Origin: Argopecten irradians
Lineage: Eukaryota > Mollusca > Bivalvia > Pectinida > Pectinidae
NCBI RefSeq assembly: GCF_041381155.1
Contig: NC_091144.1
Coordinates: 30,622,980 to 30,686,979 of the forward strand
Direction of reading: 5' to 3'
Length of the DNA stretch: 64,000 nucleotides
The notes under the pieces are model-generated. The model worked only from the letters and a program-made list of their open reading frames with translations. It was not told the DNA's origin and did not search any database. This document shows, in pieces, positions 45,277-56,169 of this stretch. Position numbers and translations under genes: made by a program. Position 1 is the first letter of the stretch. Every line of letters starts with the position of its first letter.

Positions 45277-45673
45277 AACACGTGTAAAAGTGCTACTCAA
45301 TCCTTTGATTCTTGAAGTTTAACATTCATGCAGTCTTGAATAGTATTGCTTACTTTACACAATAGTCTGGTTTAAGGTTTACATTGTAACACGTGACTCA
45401 TTCATCACATGTATTATTTTATCTGTTGGAAAATAAAAATTAAAAGAAAAAATGTTTACGTATGTTAAAGGCACTGACGCCAGGGTAGAAGTATTTTAAG
45501 CATCAATTACTTTTTTTCTACTTGCAAGACAAATTAAATTTTAATTGCAACCACTATTACCTTAATGTGAAATATTTTGATCAAATTGACTTTTTCAATA
45601 ACATATTCCATATTAAACTTAATTTTCCCATAGAAAAGCGTAGGTATCAGGGTAATTAATTGAAAAATACCCC

Positions 45674-45846
45674 GGGTTCGAGTCCCAGTCTGACTATTAC
45701 ATTTATTTTCTTGTTACAGAATTCCAACTGGCGCTCAACAATACCCACGATGGTGAAGTCGCAGACTTTGAGAGATGATGGAGGAGTGTCGATCAGCGGT
45801 GACCATAAACTATATAAGAATCTATATATGAATATAAACTATATAT
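45674..45846 (+). other. Box B-like word followed by an exon-like stretch
   Basis: GGGTTCGAGTCCC (45674-45686) is a perfect pol III box B, but no D-arm stands before it. About 30 bases later an acceptor-like TTTTCTTGTTACAG precedes a frame NSNWRSTIPTMVKSQTLRDD, then GGVSISGDHKLYKN. It could be a piece of another tRNA-derived retroposon or an exon. Undecided. Confidence 0.25.
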
Positions 45847-46202
45847 AACGAAAACTAATACGGATCTCATGTTTCGATCTTCGCAGAAACCCGAAATATA
45901 TTTAATCGTATGTATTGTTTCATTCTAGTATCGCATCAATTTGCATGGCAGCCTACTAATTCAGCGTTCGTAAGCACGACCTACTGCACTACATATACCC
46001 TTGTTCCTTCAGAATGCTTACCTTATTTCTAATTAGTTCTCATTAGTGCTTAATTGCGATGGTATGCAAACTGTGTTGTAAATTTGCATTAAAGTACACG
46101 TTGTTTGTCTTCCTTTCTCTATTCAAAGGAATCCCCATGGATGCCACCTAGAGAGCAAAAGTACAAAAGTGAAAGAGATAATGATCCTGTTTAAGATACT
46201 TA

Positions 46203-46490
46203 GTTTGGGTTATTAGATCAACGTCTTACTAAGAGCCATGGTCATGTAAGGACTGCCTACTATGCGTGTGGTGTGTGGATGTCCGTATGGTTTGGGAGGC
46301 TGCGGCATGTTTGTCTTGTGTCTGCCTATAATAGTGGAACGCTTTCATTTTTTATAGTACAATATCACTGAAGTTGGCCTTTGAAGACATCCAACAAGCA
46401 CACCACTGTCATATTATACAGATAAATCACTCGTCCAACTTCCCTTATCCCTTTATGTTGAAAGCTACGCAAGAGCAAAAACTATACATA
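46203..46490 (-). mobile_element. SINE-A, old, 5'-truncated
   Basis: Decayed minus-strand copy: GTCATGTAAGGACTGCC, GGTTTGGGAGGCTGCGG, TTTTTTATAGTACAATATCAC and CGTCCAACTTCCC. Confidence 0.7.
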
Positions 46491-47091
46491 TAGGTACCGG
46501 AGAATCAAACAAATATATGTAGATGTTAAATATGTAAAGAAATATAGGATTTCTTTTAATTCTGATTTTGACAGGGGAGATAATCAAGATAGGAATTTAT
46601 GGGAATTTTGGTGAAATTTTGTGCGGAATTCAACAAAAGATGGAACCCCACATAAAAGTTTAGCATGATGGTACTTTTTACCATTTTTTATTCACAGTTG
46701 TGCGAGATGACCCTCTTCTAAATTAGCGATGAATGACCGGACTTGAAACTTCATTTAATCTGGATAGTGGCAAACGTAAACATAGTCGTTTATGGAAAAT
46801 TATTTGGTTCTGCGGTCTCTATATAAGTAACACACTTATAGAAATTCATTAGATTATTACATAAGAGTTCTAACCAGGAAAATTCATTAAAAGGGTTTAT
46901 GGCAAAACCTGAAAAGAATCATCAACGTTTTTGCAGGCCTTTAGTTTACTTGCAAAAAGATTGGTTTGTTACTGTCCATAGCTCTTGTCTTTATTTATAT
47001 CCATGTAAATTGTAGTCTGCCGATGTTTTCATCCTCTGAACGTCAAAATTGTTCAAATATAACGCACACAAAAAAGTTTATATATTTTTAT

Positions 47092-47097
47092 ATTTAA
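47092..47097 (-). terminator. Possible FUOM poly(A) signal
   Basis: Read on the minus strand this is ATTAAA, 132 bases past the FUOM stop codon, in AT-rich DNA. The word is common by chance here. Confidence 0.35.
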
Positions 47098-47228
47098 TAA
47101 CTCATTCTTCAAAACATCAAACAATCTTATAGCTATCTATGACAAAGTGATAATATATGGATGGAAATTGACAGCATATCTAGATGAATAGTACATGAAA
47201 TTGATGTGTTTCCCTGTTCAGCATGTTG

Positions 47229-50200
47229 TTACGCAAGTCCTTTCTTTAAGATAATGTGACTATACAGTGTTCTCTCACTGAAAATGAGATAATAATTTGA
47301 TATGTCGATTTTCTTAACATCAAGGTTATTACAAAATTTTACCATATGATTCTGTATTGCTATTTCAATATGCGTCTATATACTCTCTATATTCTAAATG
47401 TAATATCACCTTTACTAACAGCATACAGCATAAATGGCTCAACACTACTTGGAAGTACAGTCAAATTGGTCTATAAAGACAATCCAATATTTAGAAGGTT
47501 AGAATGTGTTGAGATTGGTCAATTGGGACCAGAGAAAGTGGTGTTATTACTGTGGTGGTCTTTATGCACAAATGGTTGTTAAGGCAGACCGTCCCTTCTA
47601 GTTTCCTCTCAGGGATTTCGTTAATTTTTTGATATTTTTATTTTAGGTATACCCTGATCACAAAAATCACATAAAAATAATATGTCACCGTGTTAATTTT
47701 TCTTCCATGGTTGCTTAAAGATATGTATTAACGACTTAATATTCCGGATTTTAAGGATTTTTAAATAAGTAATATTTCCTCCTTGTAACATCACTTAACA
47801 TATACAGAATATGCTCGTAACATCTTCATACATTCAGTAGGTGATATATAATTCATAACTATATCAAATAAGCTGGGTTTTCCACATTAAAACGAAATAT
47901 CGTTATTTTAAAAGTAATTCCGGACCCAATTTTAGTGAAAAATTGCATCAAAATAGTCATGTTTTCTTTTATTCTGAAAAAATGATCTCATGATTAATAA
48001 TAGATTAATCATAATTTTCATGAAGATTGACCTATTTGCAATAAGAAAAGCCAATAAAAACTATACCTCACCGCATTATTTTTCAAAATATGACCGATTT
48101 GCTTTCTAATACCCCTTAAATTTTGGCCTGAAAACGTTTAAAATAGGCGAATCCCTAGCTAGCACTTTTCAATGTTTTATGTTATTCATTTACCCTTGTT
48201 AATTTTCTATATCTATTATATTATTGGAGCCTACAAGATAACACAATAATTACATATCTTAATGATTTCATTTATCTATTATATAAAATATAACAAACCA
48301 GTTTGCAAGCTACATGTAGGCCTGACCTCAAACTTTCAAAAAGAGTCCAATTCAGTAAGAAATATATCAGTTGAGACAAATATTTTGCTCTGTGTGATAC
48401 TGTATTAAAATGGATTATTTTCCGTAATAGCATCTTTCATATCATCAGTAAACATTTTAACAAAAAATAAAATGAAAATATGTTCCAGCAATTTTAATTC
48501 CGTATATTGTTTGTCCGTTTCCGGACGAAAATTAGTATACCGGTATGTTACGATTCGTATCTATCGAAGCTCAAAACTCGAATGTTTGCATTGAAAACAC
48601 CGCTAACTTCCTTCAGCATTGATATACTGTGGTAATGAAGTTCTATCCTGCAAAAACATAGGTACATAGCATGACGGTCATTCTTATGTTCAGTCAGTTA
48701 CTAGGCCCAACTGATGCGAAGTTTTTCGTTTTGGGTCCCCGTCAATCTATGTGTATTCCATGTGATTGTTTAGCGACCATTATGATTATTGGAATTACTT
48801 CATGAACGAATCTTCAAAATTATACTACATTTACCGATTAGCACACAGTTCACAACTTTAGATTGGTACACGTCAAGTAAACACTCGGAAAGCTGGCAGA
48901 CGAAATATTTGCGGATATCCGAAGCGAGTTATAATAGGTGGGTACGGAGAAATAAAATATGTTTGCCGGGATCCGGAAAGCGACGTTACAAACGTATGAC
49001 GTCACAGAAGGGACGGTCTACGTTAAGTCAGGTTTTACTGTACTCATGTTATGGTATTGAAGTAGATAAACTTCAGGTGGAGTAATGTTGGACTTAACCA
49101 AAATTGATCAGAGATTTATCGTTACTTTTTATTTGTTGTGTATTAACCCACGGTTGTTGAAGAGTAATTATATCATAAAGTAAATGATTTCATGTCACAT
49201 TCATAAAAAAATGTAAGAATACAAAAGCGCAGAAAATGTACATGCTTACCCAGTATGTACGATGGCGTACGCCTTCTTACAGCGCTCGTAAAAATCCATG
49301 CGTTCCAATGTTTCAACCCCCACCTAGAATAAATGGAGTTTTTATTGTTTTATTATATCGTCATATACGTAATTATTACTTTACTATATGTCCAAAGAAA
49401 GAGAAGGTTACACGCAAAGGACACCGGATTTAAAAAATGACTGGAAATTCATGATATCGCTCGACTTTCAGTGTGATTGTATGAATGGACCGTCGCACAC
49501 GTTAATACCTAAAAGGACTATTTTCATTAAAAATTCAGTCAAGCCATTTTGCCCTGTGTGACCAGTATAATGATTGTAATAAAATGCCAATTGAAACCTT
49601 TAAAACGAACATCACGTCAAAGAGAGTGGGAAACATTTAGTTACTAGTACAAGACATTTTCTTTGGAATAAAGTTGTGTGAACTTTTAAGTTCACCCGAG
49701 GCGACGTCTCAAGTTCTCTAATAAAATCTCCTTTTTCTTTGTTCCGTGTCACCCATCCAGCTTCTATAAGCAATTTGCACTTGTCTCCAAAATCTCTTGA
49801 CTAAATTCAATGAAATTTCGCAGGAATTCTTTAGCTAAACTATGCAAATAAAATCATGTCTGACATCTAAGGGCAGTAGAGTCAGCCAAATACTCCAATA
49901 TACAAAACATTGAAAACGCTTTTCTAAAGTTCAGTGACCTTATAAGGCCCTTACAAAATCTCTTGTGCTGTCATGCTCTTTCTACATGTATAAATATTGT
50001 GAAAAGGTAGAGAAACTAAAGTTAACGTACATATTTTTTCGATACAAAATTTATAGAAGTAGCGTCAAGTATGAACAAGAAAAAAAATGAGATTTGGAAA
50101 CAAGTTTACAATCTCGTGTTTCGATTTATCTACGCAGAAGTCCGAAAGCATGGGCTTGTCTGACATACCTCTCTCCCTTCATGCTTATTTACTAGAGCCA

Positions 50201-52460
50201 GGAACTTGTCCTTGACGAGACACGGGTAGTTTCGAGCCTTATCCACCGGAAGTAGATCCATCAGCGCCACCTACATACGTATCAAGAACAAAAGACATTG
50301 TTTTAATCTTTCCATAAATACAAGGCTTGTTAATAATTTTGTTTTATCCTAAATGACACGAACAATTGACGAGTCGCATACAACTACAATTAATGTATAA
50401 ACCAGGATAAGCGAGAATTTATAAATGCAATGTTAATACAAACCAACCAACGAAATATTGTCTATATAGTCAGATGGTCTTTACATTCGGGTTAAAATGT
50501 ATTTAAATTAGTCATTCGGAACCCTAACAAAGTAGTTGTATTAAGCAGGTCGTCTTTATACAGGGATGGTCACTAATGTAGAAATTACTGTATACATTTA
50601 TTGGTCTGCAACTTTAAATCGACTAATGATACAATACACATGCAAATTATGAAAAATATGTAATTAATGTGCAAAGGGGTTATATCATTCCACCTTGAAA
50701 TGTTTGAATTATTTTTTTATATAAAGCAAAAGCATTCCTTTACTTACAGGTTTTTCCACATACACGTCCAGGGGAAATAACTCCAGAATAGCGTCCAGCA
50801 TGGTAGGGCCATCAACACCTTCAACACAAAATTACGGATTCTGTTTGGTTTGTTATATTCCCATTCTACTTTCAGTTTCCCGTTTAATCTATGTTAATCC
50901 AGATAGGCAATATCTGGCTATGAACTCCAATCTGGTCAAGCGTATGAATATCTAACGTTTCCGCCGCGTCACTGACAATGTATTCAATGTATACTTACGC
51001 CTATACATAACGGTCAAATAATTCCAAAAGTGGGTTTAAAGTTGTGTAGTCTATGAAATCTAATAGTATTATCGTGTTGACAAAATCACTTGTATTAAAA
51101 AACGTCATCGCATAATTTTCATTTGCTCGCTTGTTTCAAACCGTTTTGTGTTGAACTATATTCAGAAGTTGATACTATTACTGTTCCGTCTATTGAACTT
51201 GGTGACGTCAACACTAGCGCAAGCGGGAAATTTAAAGGATTTACGTGTGTAGTTTTGAATTCGAATGATCTTAATGGAAATATAATTATAAACTGTTTCC
51301 AGATTGGACATACAGTTGATATGAAGCCCATCCGGAAGGAAGATAAATAGAATGGCGCCCGTTAGGGCGCCATGAATATTTATCTTTCGGACGTTTATTG
51401 CTTAAATATTTACGTCCTATCAACATTCAATGTCATCTGAGGACGACTCAAAATTACGGAAAAGAGACATCATAAGAAAATTGAAGGTATGATACAATAG
51501 ATATATATTAGGACAATTTTGTAAACAAGATTGGAATCATGATTTCTGCTGGAGAATTGGCCCATGGTTAAGTTTCAATCTCTTTTCACTATTAATCAGT
51601 ACTGATAAAACATTATCATATCGATATAATTAAGATACACCCTATTGGTCCATCTCGTTAGAACATACTCTCTTTTACCCTCGCCATTATCAGAACCAAA
51701 TACATTACAGCGGAATAATGAAGTCCGATATGTATGCTTCTAAATATCTGTTTTGTGAAATTAAACCTCAAAGTGTAGTTTCCTAATTGTCATCTAAGAA
51801 ATGAAAGGTGTTGTTTATTGAAATAAAGCCTCACTAACCGTCTGCTCTAATTTCCCTCGGTCCATTTCTACACCAGGAGTTGGTAGGGAATCCTATATCA
51901 ACTAGCACTGAAAATTAGAAAATAATGTAATTAAATACGCGGAGATATTCGTAAATTTATGACTTTGTGGTTTAATGGTATGTTATAAGTAGGCCCAGAG
52001 GACAATTTAATCGTAGATAATTAGGTATTATACTGATAGATAAGGAAGCGTTCTATTTGATTTGGTCTTCCTGAATCCGATTGCTAAATCAAACTATCTA
52101 GGTCAACAACTTAACTGTCGCTGTGTGGACGAAAATGAATAGCGAAACAATTTGAAAAGCAATAAAAAGATATGTACACATGATTATTATAGTTAAATTG
52201 TCGTATCAGATTTGGCGTCAACGCAGGCGCGACAACAAATGCAAAAACAATACCAAAACAACAACATCAAGCATGAGTTTGAAAGGCTGAATAGACACTA
52301 CGTACCCTAGACAATTTAGCTTATGAAATGTCATAATAAGTTGAATGTCCTACAAGTAGACATGACTAGTTCCCTCACCTATCTCATCACCATGCCCCAT
52401 AGCCGCCAGCACGTACAGCAGATCGGGACTCAATATTTTAGGAATGTTCTTCAACGGCAT
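47229..52460 (-). CDS. FUOM: Fucose mutarotase (FUOM/FucU family), six exons
   Basis: Exons on the minus strand: 52460-52379, 51907-51839, 50818-50748, 50270-50169, 49323-49250 and 47277-47229. All introns are GT-AG (471, 1020, 477, 845 and 1972 bp; phases 1, 1, 0, 0, 2). Together they encode 148 residues; bacterial FucU has about 140 and mammalian FUOM about 154. Family landmarks in order are MPLKNIPKILSPDLLYVLAA, MGHGDEI (conserved His and Asp), PREIRADG (conserved Arg), FPLDVYVEKP, VALMDLLPVDKA, MDFYERCKKAYAIV (conserved Tyr) and TGERTLYSHIILKKGLA with stop. The enzyme speeds alpha/beta interconversion of L-fucose in the cytosol and feeds the fucose salvage route. One departure is LYSH near the C-terminus, where FucU has KYGN. 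Introns hold several repeats but every exon is clean, so it looks functional. Confidence 0.93.
47456..49042. mobile_element. Probable inverted-repeat DNA element in FUOM intron 5
   Basis: The left end has TACAGTCAAATTGG and a TCTATAAAGAC block. The right end, reversed, reads TACAGTAAAACCTGACTTAA followed by CGTAGACCGTCCCTTCT. A matching GGCAGACCGTCCCTTCT lies at 47583-47599, giving an inverted pair of at least 17 bp. The distance from the end to this pair differs between the two sides, so the outer left limit is uncertain (47456 or about 47570). Interior is AT-rich; the frame 48789-49085 is unrecognised. Confidence 0.5.
49685..49965 (+). repeat. 'CAAGAGGCC' repeat, partial copy in FUOM intron 4
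   Basis: Begins TTCACCCGAGGCGACGTCTC and continues AAGTTCTCTAATAAAATCTCC, matching the start of 54408-55775 (TCACCTGAGACGAAGTCTCA). Confidence 0.6.
51331..51392. repeat. GC-capped hairpin in FUOM intron 2
   Basis: TGGCGCCC, loop GTTA, GGGCGCCA, with AGATAAATA and TATTTATCT and further out TCCGGAA and TTCGGA on the two sides. The stem is about 28 bp with small bulges. A 75-codon plus-strand frame (51123-51350) ends inside it. The relation may be accidental. Confidence 0.7.
51405..51452 (-). mobile_element. SINE-A tail fragment, old
   Basis: ACGTCCTATCAACATTCAAT then GTCATCTGAGGACG, the decayed end of a minus-strand copy, within FUOM intron 2. Confidence 0.5.
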
Positions 52461-52778
52461 CTTATCTAATCAGTTTTTTCCGTTGAAAACGTCCTACGGG
52501 GAAAGACTGAAAATAATTGTTTTCTGATGAATAAAAACGTACATAAAAGATTTGGAAATTACCAAAAGGTTCTTATCTATTGCTTTAAGCAAACATACCA
52601 AATGTCAGAGGCAGCAATTGTCTGGAAAGAGTTTCAATATATCTCCGTCGAAATGGTCTTTCAAGTGTTGTTTAAATAATATACGATTTCACAGACCTTT
52701 TTATGTGATATATTTCCAAATTGTTTTTTTTTACTTAATAGAATGAAAAGTCATAGTCTTTGTAATTATACCATTAAA

Positions 52779-53059
52779 CAACCAGTATAAATTTGATATG
52801 TGACGTCTCGATGCCTAGTGATATGTGTACCCTGTCACCTTCATCAGACAAAATCAGTAACGAGTCATTTCAGTCCATTACGACGCTACAGCGTAGTATT
52901 GCATACTCGGCAATTCAAAACTCGACATTTAAACATCGATCTTCGAATTTTATTTTCAAGGGCAACTCCTCCACTTTAAAATACCACGTGTCTGATAAAG
53001 GGCACAGGGTACACATCGCACTAGTCATCGAAACGTCACACCAAAAGTCACACTGGTTG
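52779..53059. mobile_element. 281-bp foldback element (MITE) just upstream of FUOM
   Basis: Ends CAACCAGT and ACTGGTTG begin an inverted pair of about 75-80 bp (GTGACGT.TCGATG, CTAGTG, ATGTGTACCCTGT, ATCAGACA). The plus frame 52793-53098 runs along the stem and is a by-product. It lies about 320 bp upstream of the FUOM start codon, possibly within a 5' UTR intron. Confidence 0.75.
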
Positions 53060-53184
53060 TGTACAACGTCATTAACTAAAGGATACTTTCCAACCTGAAA
53101 ATGTCAAGGCCATTCAATTTCGTGCTATGTTTAGGAGGTGGAGAAAAACCGAGGTATGCAGGTAAAAACCGCCAACATACTGGC

Positions 53185-53270
53185 GATACCGTGTGAGATT
53201 TAAACTGGAAACATAAATGTGGTGGGTTTATGGTCGAATAAACATGAATTAACCACTCAGCCACAGCGAC
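53185..53270 (-). ncRNA. tRNA-Ser-like relic
   Basis: On the minus strand GTCGCTGTGGCTGAGTGGTT matches the start and box A of a serine tRNA. An anticodon-like hairpin follows (GTTTAT, TCGACC, ATAAAC; the loop holds CGA), with a weak box B (AGTTTAAATCTC). The acceptor does not pair. A tRNA pseudogene or the head of a tRNA-derived retroposon. Confidence 0.4.
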
Positions 53271-54407
53271 CTATAGCTCTTATAAAACAACATATATTAC
53301 TTAGATTTAATGCCATTTACAAATTATACGTATTTGAATTATGTTCATTTTAACGTTTTAACTGAAAGATTTGAGTCGACTTGGAAATAGTCCACTAAAA
53401 CTGCCTATATATTACTTTTTTTTTTAAATTTGACTAATACATATATATTAGACAAATTAAAAACACAAAACCAGTATCTCATATATATTAGGCAGGTTTA
53501 GCTTTAACTTGGAACCTGCTCATATTTCTGGAATAGTTAACCTTACATTACAAAGTGTGTTTCATATGGTCTTATAGTCTTAGGTAGGTGACATAATGTA
53601 TGGGGGTTGGGAGAGGTATTTATGAAGATTCAGAGAGGTCCATGATCGCCATCATCATGATTTCAGTATTAAAACAATAATCCTCTGTGATACCAAAATT
53701 TTCAGTTCATCCTATTTGTTGTCTGATCCTATTTCTGGATCAAATACTCTTTCGGAACATGTAAGTTCTGATTTTGTATTAAATAAAAGGTTGCGTTTTT
53801 CATACTGAAGAACCTATCTAGTCCTTACTCAAATTGGTTGAAATGGAAAATCAGCATAATCTGTTTTGGTCAATATTCACATTATTCAAAACTCAACAAT
53901 AGAAATTGCTGTGAAAATTCTGTGTTAATATATTTCCATTGATAATTTCACACTATCTGAACATTAAGCTACATTTACTTAATAGATCATTTACGTAGAT
54001 TTCAGAGACAATCACGTAAACTAAATTGTGTTTAGGTTGACAGTACTAACGACTGATTGATGACATTGCTTATAGCTGTGAACTAGTAAATAGTGTGCAC
54101 ATTTATATATATGATTAGTTTACATAGTATGACAAAACAGGGATAATTTCTCTTTGATTACATGTACAATATTTTATTTATCTTCTATTACATAATGTTT
54201 TGTTTGTGTAAAATATAAGTTACATTAATCCCAGTGGTTATATTTCCTATATTCATTACAAGACGATAATCATTCACGCCGTAGAGCTGGTTATTTTCGC
54301 GGCACACTTCTACGATCTCGAAATTTGTTCCGCGAAATTGAGAAACATTTGAATGATTTAAACACAGAAAGTCGAGTTTAATTTCATCGTACATTTGTTT
54401 GCTTTTT
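53271..54407. other. Non-coding, with an AT-rich palindrome
   Basis: Bases 53402-53497 form a nested palindrome (CTGCCTATATATTA against TATATATTAGGCAG outside, TAAATTTGACTAATA against TATTAGACAAATTA inside). Otherwise nothing recognised. Confidence 0.5.
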
Positions 54408-55775
54408 TACGTCACCTGAGACGAAGTCTCAAGTGACCTATTCTAATCGCCTTTTGTCCGTCGTCGTCCGTCGTCCGTCGTATGTCCGTAAACAATTTAC
54501 ATTTTCGTCTTCTTCTCCAAAACTGCTGAAGCAATTTCAATGAAATTTTGCATAAACCTTCTTAGGTATAAGGCCAATCAAAATTGTGAATTATATGGTC
54601 CCCCCACAGGGAGCTATGGGAGGGGCCAAAAGGTGTAAAATTGACTAAAATTTAAAAAATTAAACTCTCTTCATAGATAGAAAGGTCCTAAGGTCCTTTA
54701 CAAAATTGTGAATTATATGACCCTGGGATCTCAGGTTTCCCCCTGGGGAGGGGGTTAAGTTTACTATAGTTTATATAGGGAAAACACATTTTTGAGTATT
54801 ATTTGATCATTTGTAATAGGAAATGAGTCAAATATTGTCAGAATTATCAGTATGCGATGACCATTGAATCTTATTAACCAATTTTCCATGACTGATCCCC
54901 AGGGACTTTAGGGGCGGGGTCAAAACGGGTCAAATAGACTAAAACTTAAAAAATCTTCTTCTGCAATTCTGGAACTGGTAGAATCAAATACTCTACATAG
55001 ATGGAAAGGTCTTAAAGTCCTTTACAAAAATTGAGAATTATATGACCCTGGGGTCTCATGATTCCCCCTGGGGAAGGGGTAAAGTTTACTTTAGTTTATA
55101 TAGGAAAAACACGTTTATGAACATTATTTACCTATTTTTCGTAGGAAATTAGTCAAACTGTGTTAGAATTATTAGCCTGAGATAGCATTTTAACATCAAA
55201 TCCATATTGGTCATGGCTGACCCCCAGGGGCCAGAGGGGCAGAGCCAAGAGGGGTCAAAATAGTAATTTCAAAAATTTTCTTTTTGAATTCACAGATTTG
55301 ATGGAACCAGATACTCTTGATAGATTGGAAGGTCTTAAGGCCCTTTACAAAAGTTTATGAATTTCATGACCCTGGGATTTCAGATTTTCACCTGGGGAGG
55401 GGGGCAAATTTACTATAGTTTATATAGGAAAAACACATTTAGGAACATCATTTGCTTAGTTTTCATAGGAAATTAGTCAATCTGGGTTAGAATTATTAGC
55501 CTGAGATAGAATTTTAACATCATATCCATATTGGTCCTGGCCGACCCCCAGGGGCCAAGGGGGTGGGGCCAAAAGGGGTCAAAATGGATAACATTTCAAA
55601 AATCTTTCTTTCGATGGAACCAAATAATCTTCATAGATTAAAAAGTCAAATTTATAAAATCACTGACTGACTTCAAGGGCCTGATGGGCCAATATATAGT
55701 GCTTTTATGCATGTCTTTGTTTCATTCTGTTTCTGAACTCAGGAGACCGTTAAGGCCCATGGGCCTCTTGTTGTT
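54408..55775. repeat. 'CAAGAGGCC' dispersed repeat, large copy with ~326-bp internal units
   Basis: Starts GTCACCTGAGACGAAGTCTC, has TCCGTCGTCGTCCGTCG near the start, and ends ACCGTTAAGGCCCATGGGCC then TCTTG. Inside, the block CCCCTGGGGAGGGGG and TTTACTATAGTTTATATAGG recurs at about 54740, 55066 and 55392, a spacing of about 326 bp. Units carry GACCC.CAGGG and GGGTCAAAA words. Stops occur in all frames. Smaller copies lie at 26642, 27780, 30100 and 49685. Class unknown. Confidence 0.75.
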
Positions 55776-55924
55776 TTTGGTATTTAGTTAAAATCGCGAA
55801 AACTTTGGACACACGTTAAAACCGACTGCGATATTCTATTAACGTAAGACGAAGAGGAAATCCTTAAACACGTTCCTGTCAATTGTTTCAATGTGTCGAG
55901 CTTACAAAATTATACCGCACTCAC

Positions 55925-55962
55925 CTGAATGCCGTTTCCTGTCTTGCCTAGCCATACAATCG
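55925..55962 (-). other. Possible 5' untranslated exon of FUOM
   Basis: On the minus strand, acceptor-like TTATTCCTCAG and donor CAG/GTGAGT bound 38 bases. Upstream of the FUOM start codon there is an acceptor-like run CAGTCTTTCCCCGTAG at about 52497-52512, so a spliced leader is possible. One frame reads IVWLGKTGNGIQ, which resembles a GTPase P-loop, but it is too short to mean anything alone. Confidence 0.3.
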
Positions 55963-56169
55963 CTGAGGAATAAATGAACACTTATCAAGGTGACTCGTTT
56001 ACAGCTTATCGCTGTATTTTAAGTGACTCTCTTATCTGTTTTTGAGAAACAGCGGTTTGTGAAGTGGGGGACTTTATTATGTTTATGTTACGACTCTTTA
56101 TTATAATCGGAAAGCATAGTAGGCAAGGTGCGTATATTCGTTCTACCAATGACACTCAGCAGCACCATC
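55963..56169. other. Non-coding, possible FUOM promoter region
   Basis: If the 5' exon above is real, transcription would start in or just beyond this stretch. No TATA box or clear motif stands out. Confidence 0.25.

Noticed and set aside
48400-48540. Alternative last exons for FUOM (frames with YGK or YGI words near 48430 and 48495)
   Set aside because: They lack splice acceptors in the right phase, and the exon at 47277-47229 fits phase, motif and stop.
51123-51350. 75-codon frame in FUOM intron 2 as a gene
   Set aside because: No recognisable domain, both strands are open, and it ends inside a hairpin. Not enough support.
55925-55962. AIG1/GIMAP-like GTPase exon (LGKTGNG)
   Set aside because: Only twelve codons, the next P-loop residues are missing and no other GTPase exon was found. 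A 5' UTR exon is the simpler view.
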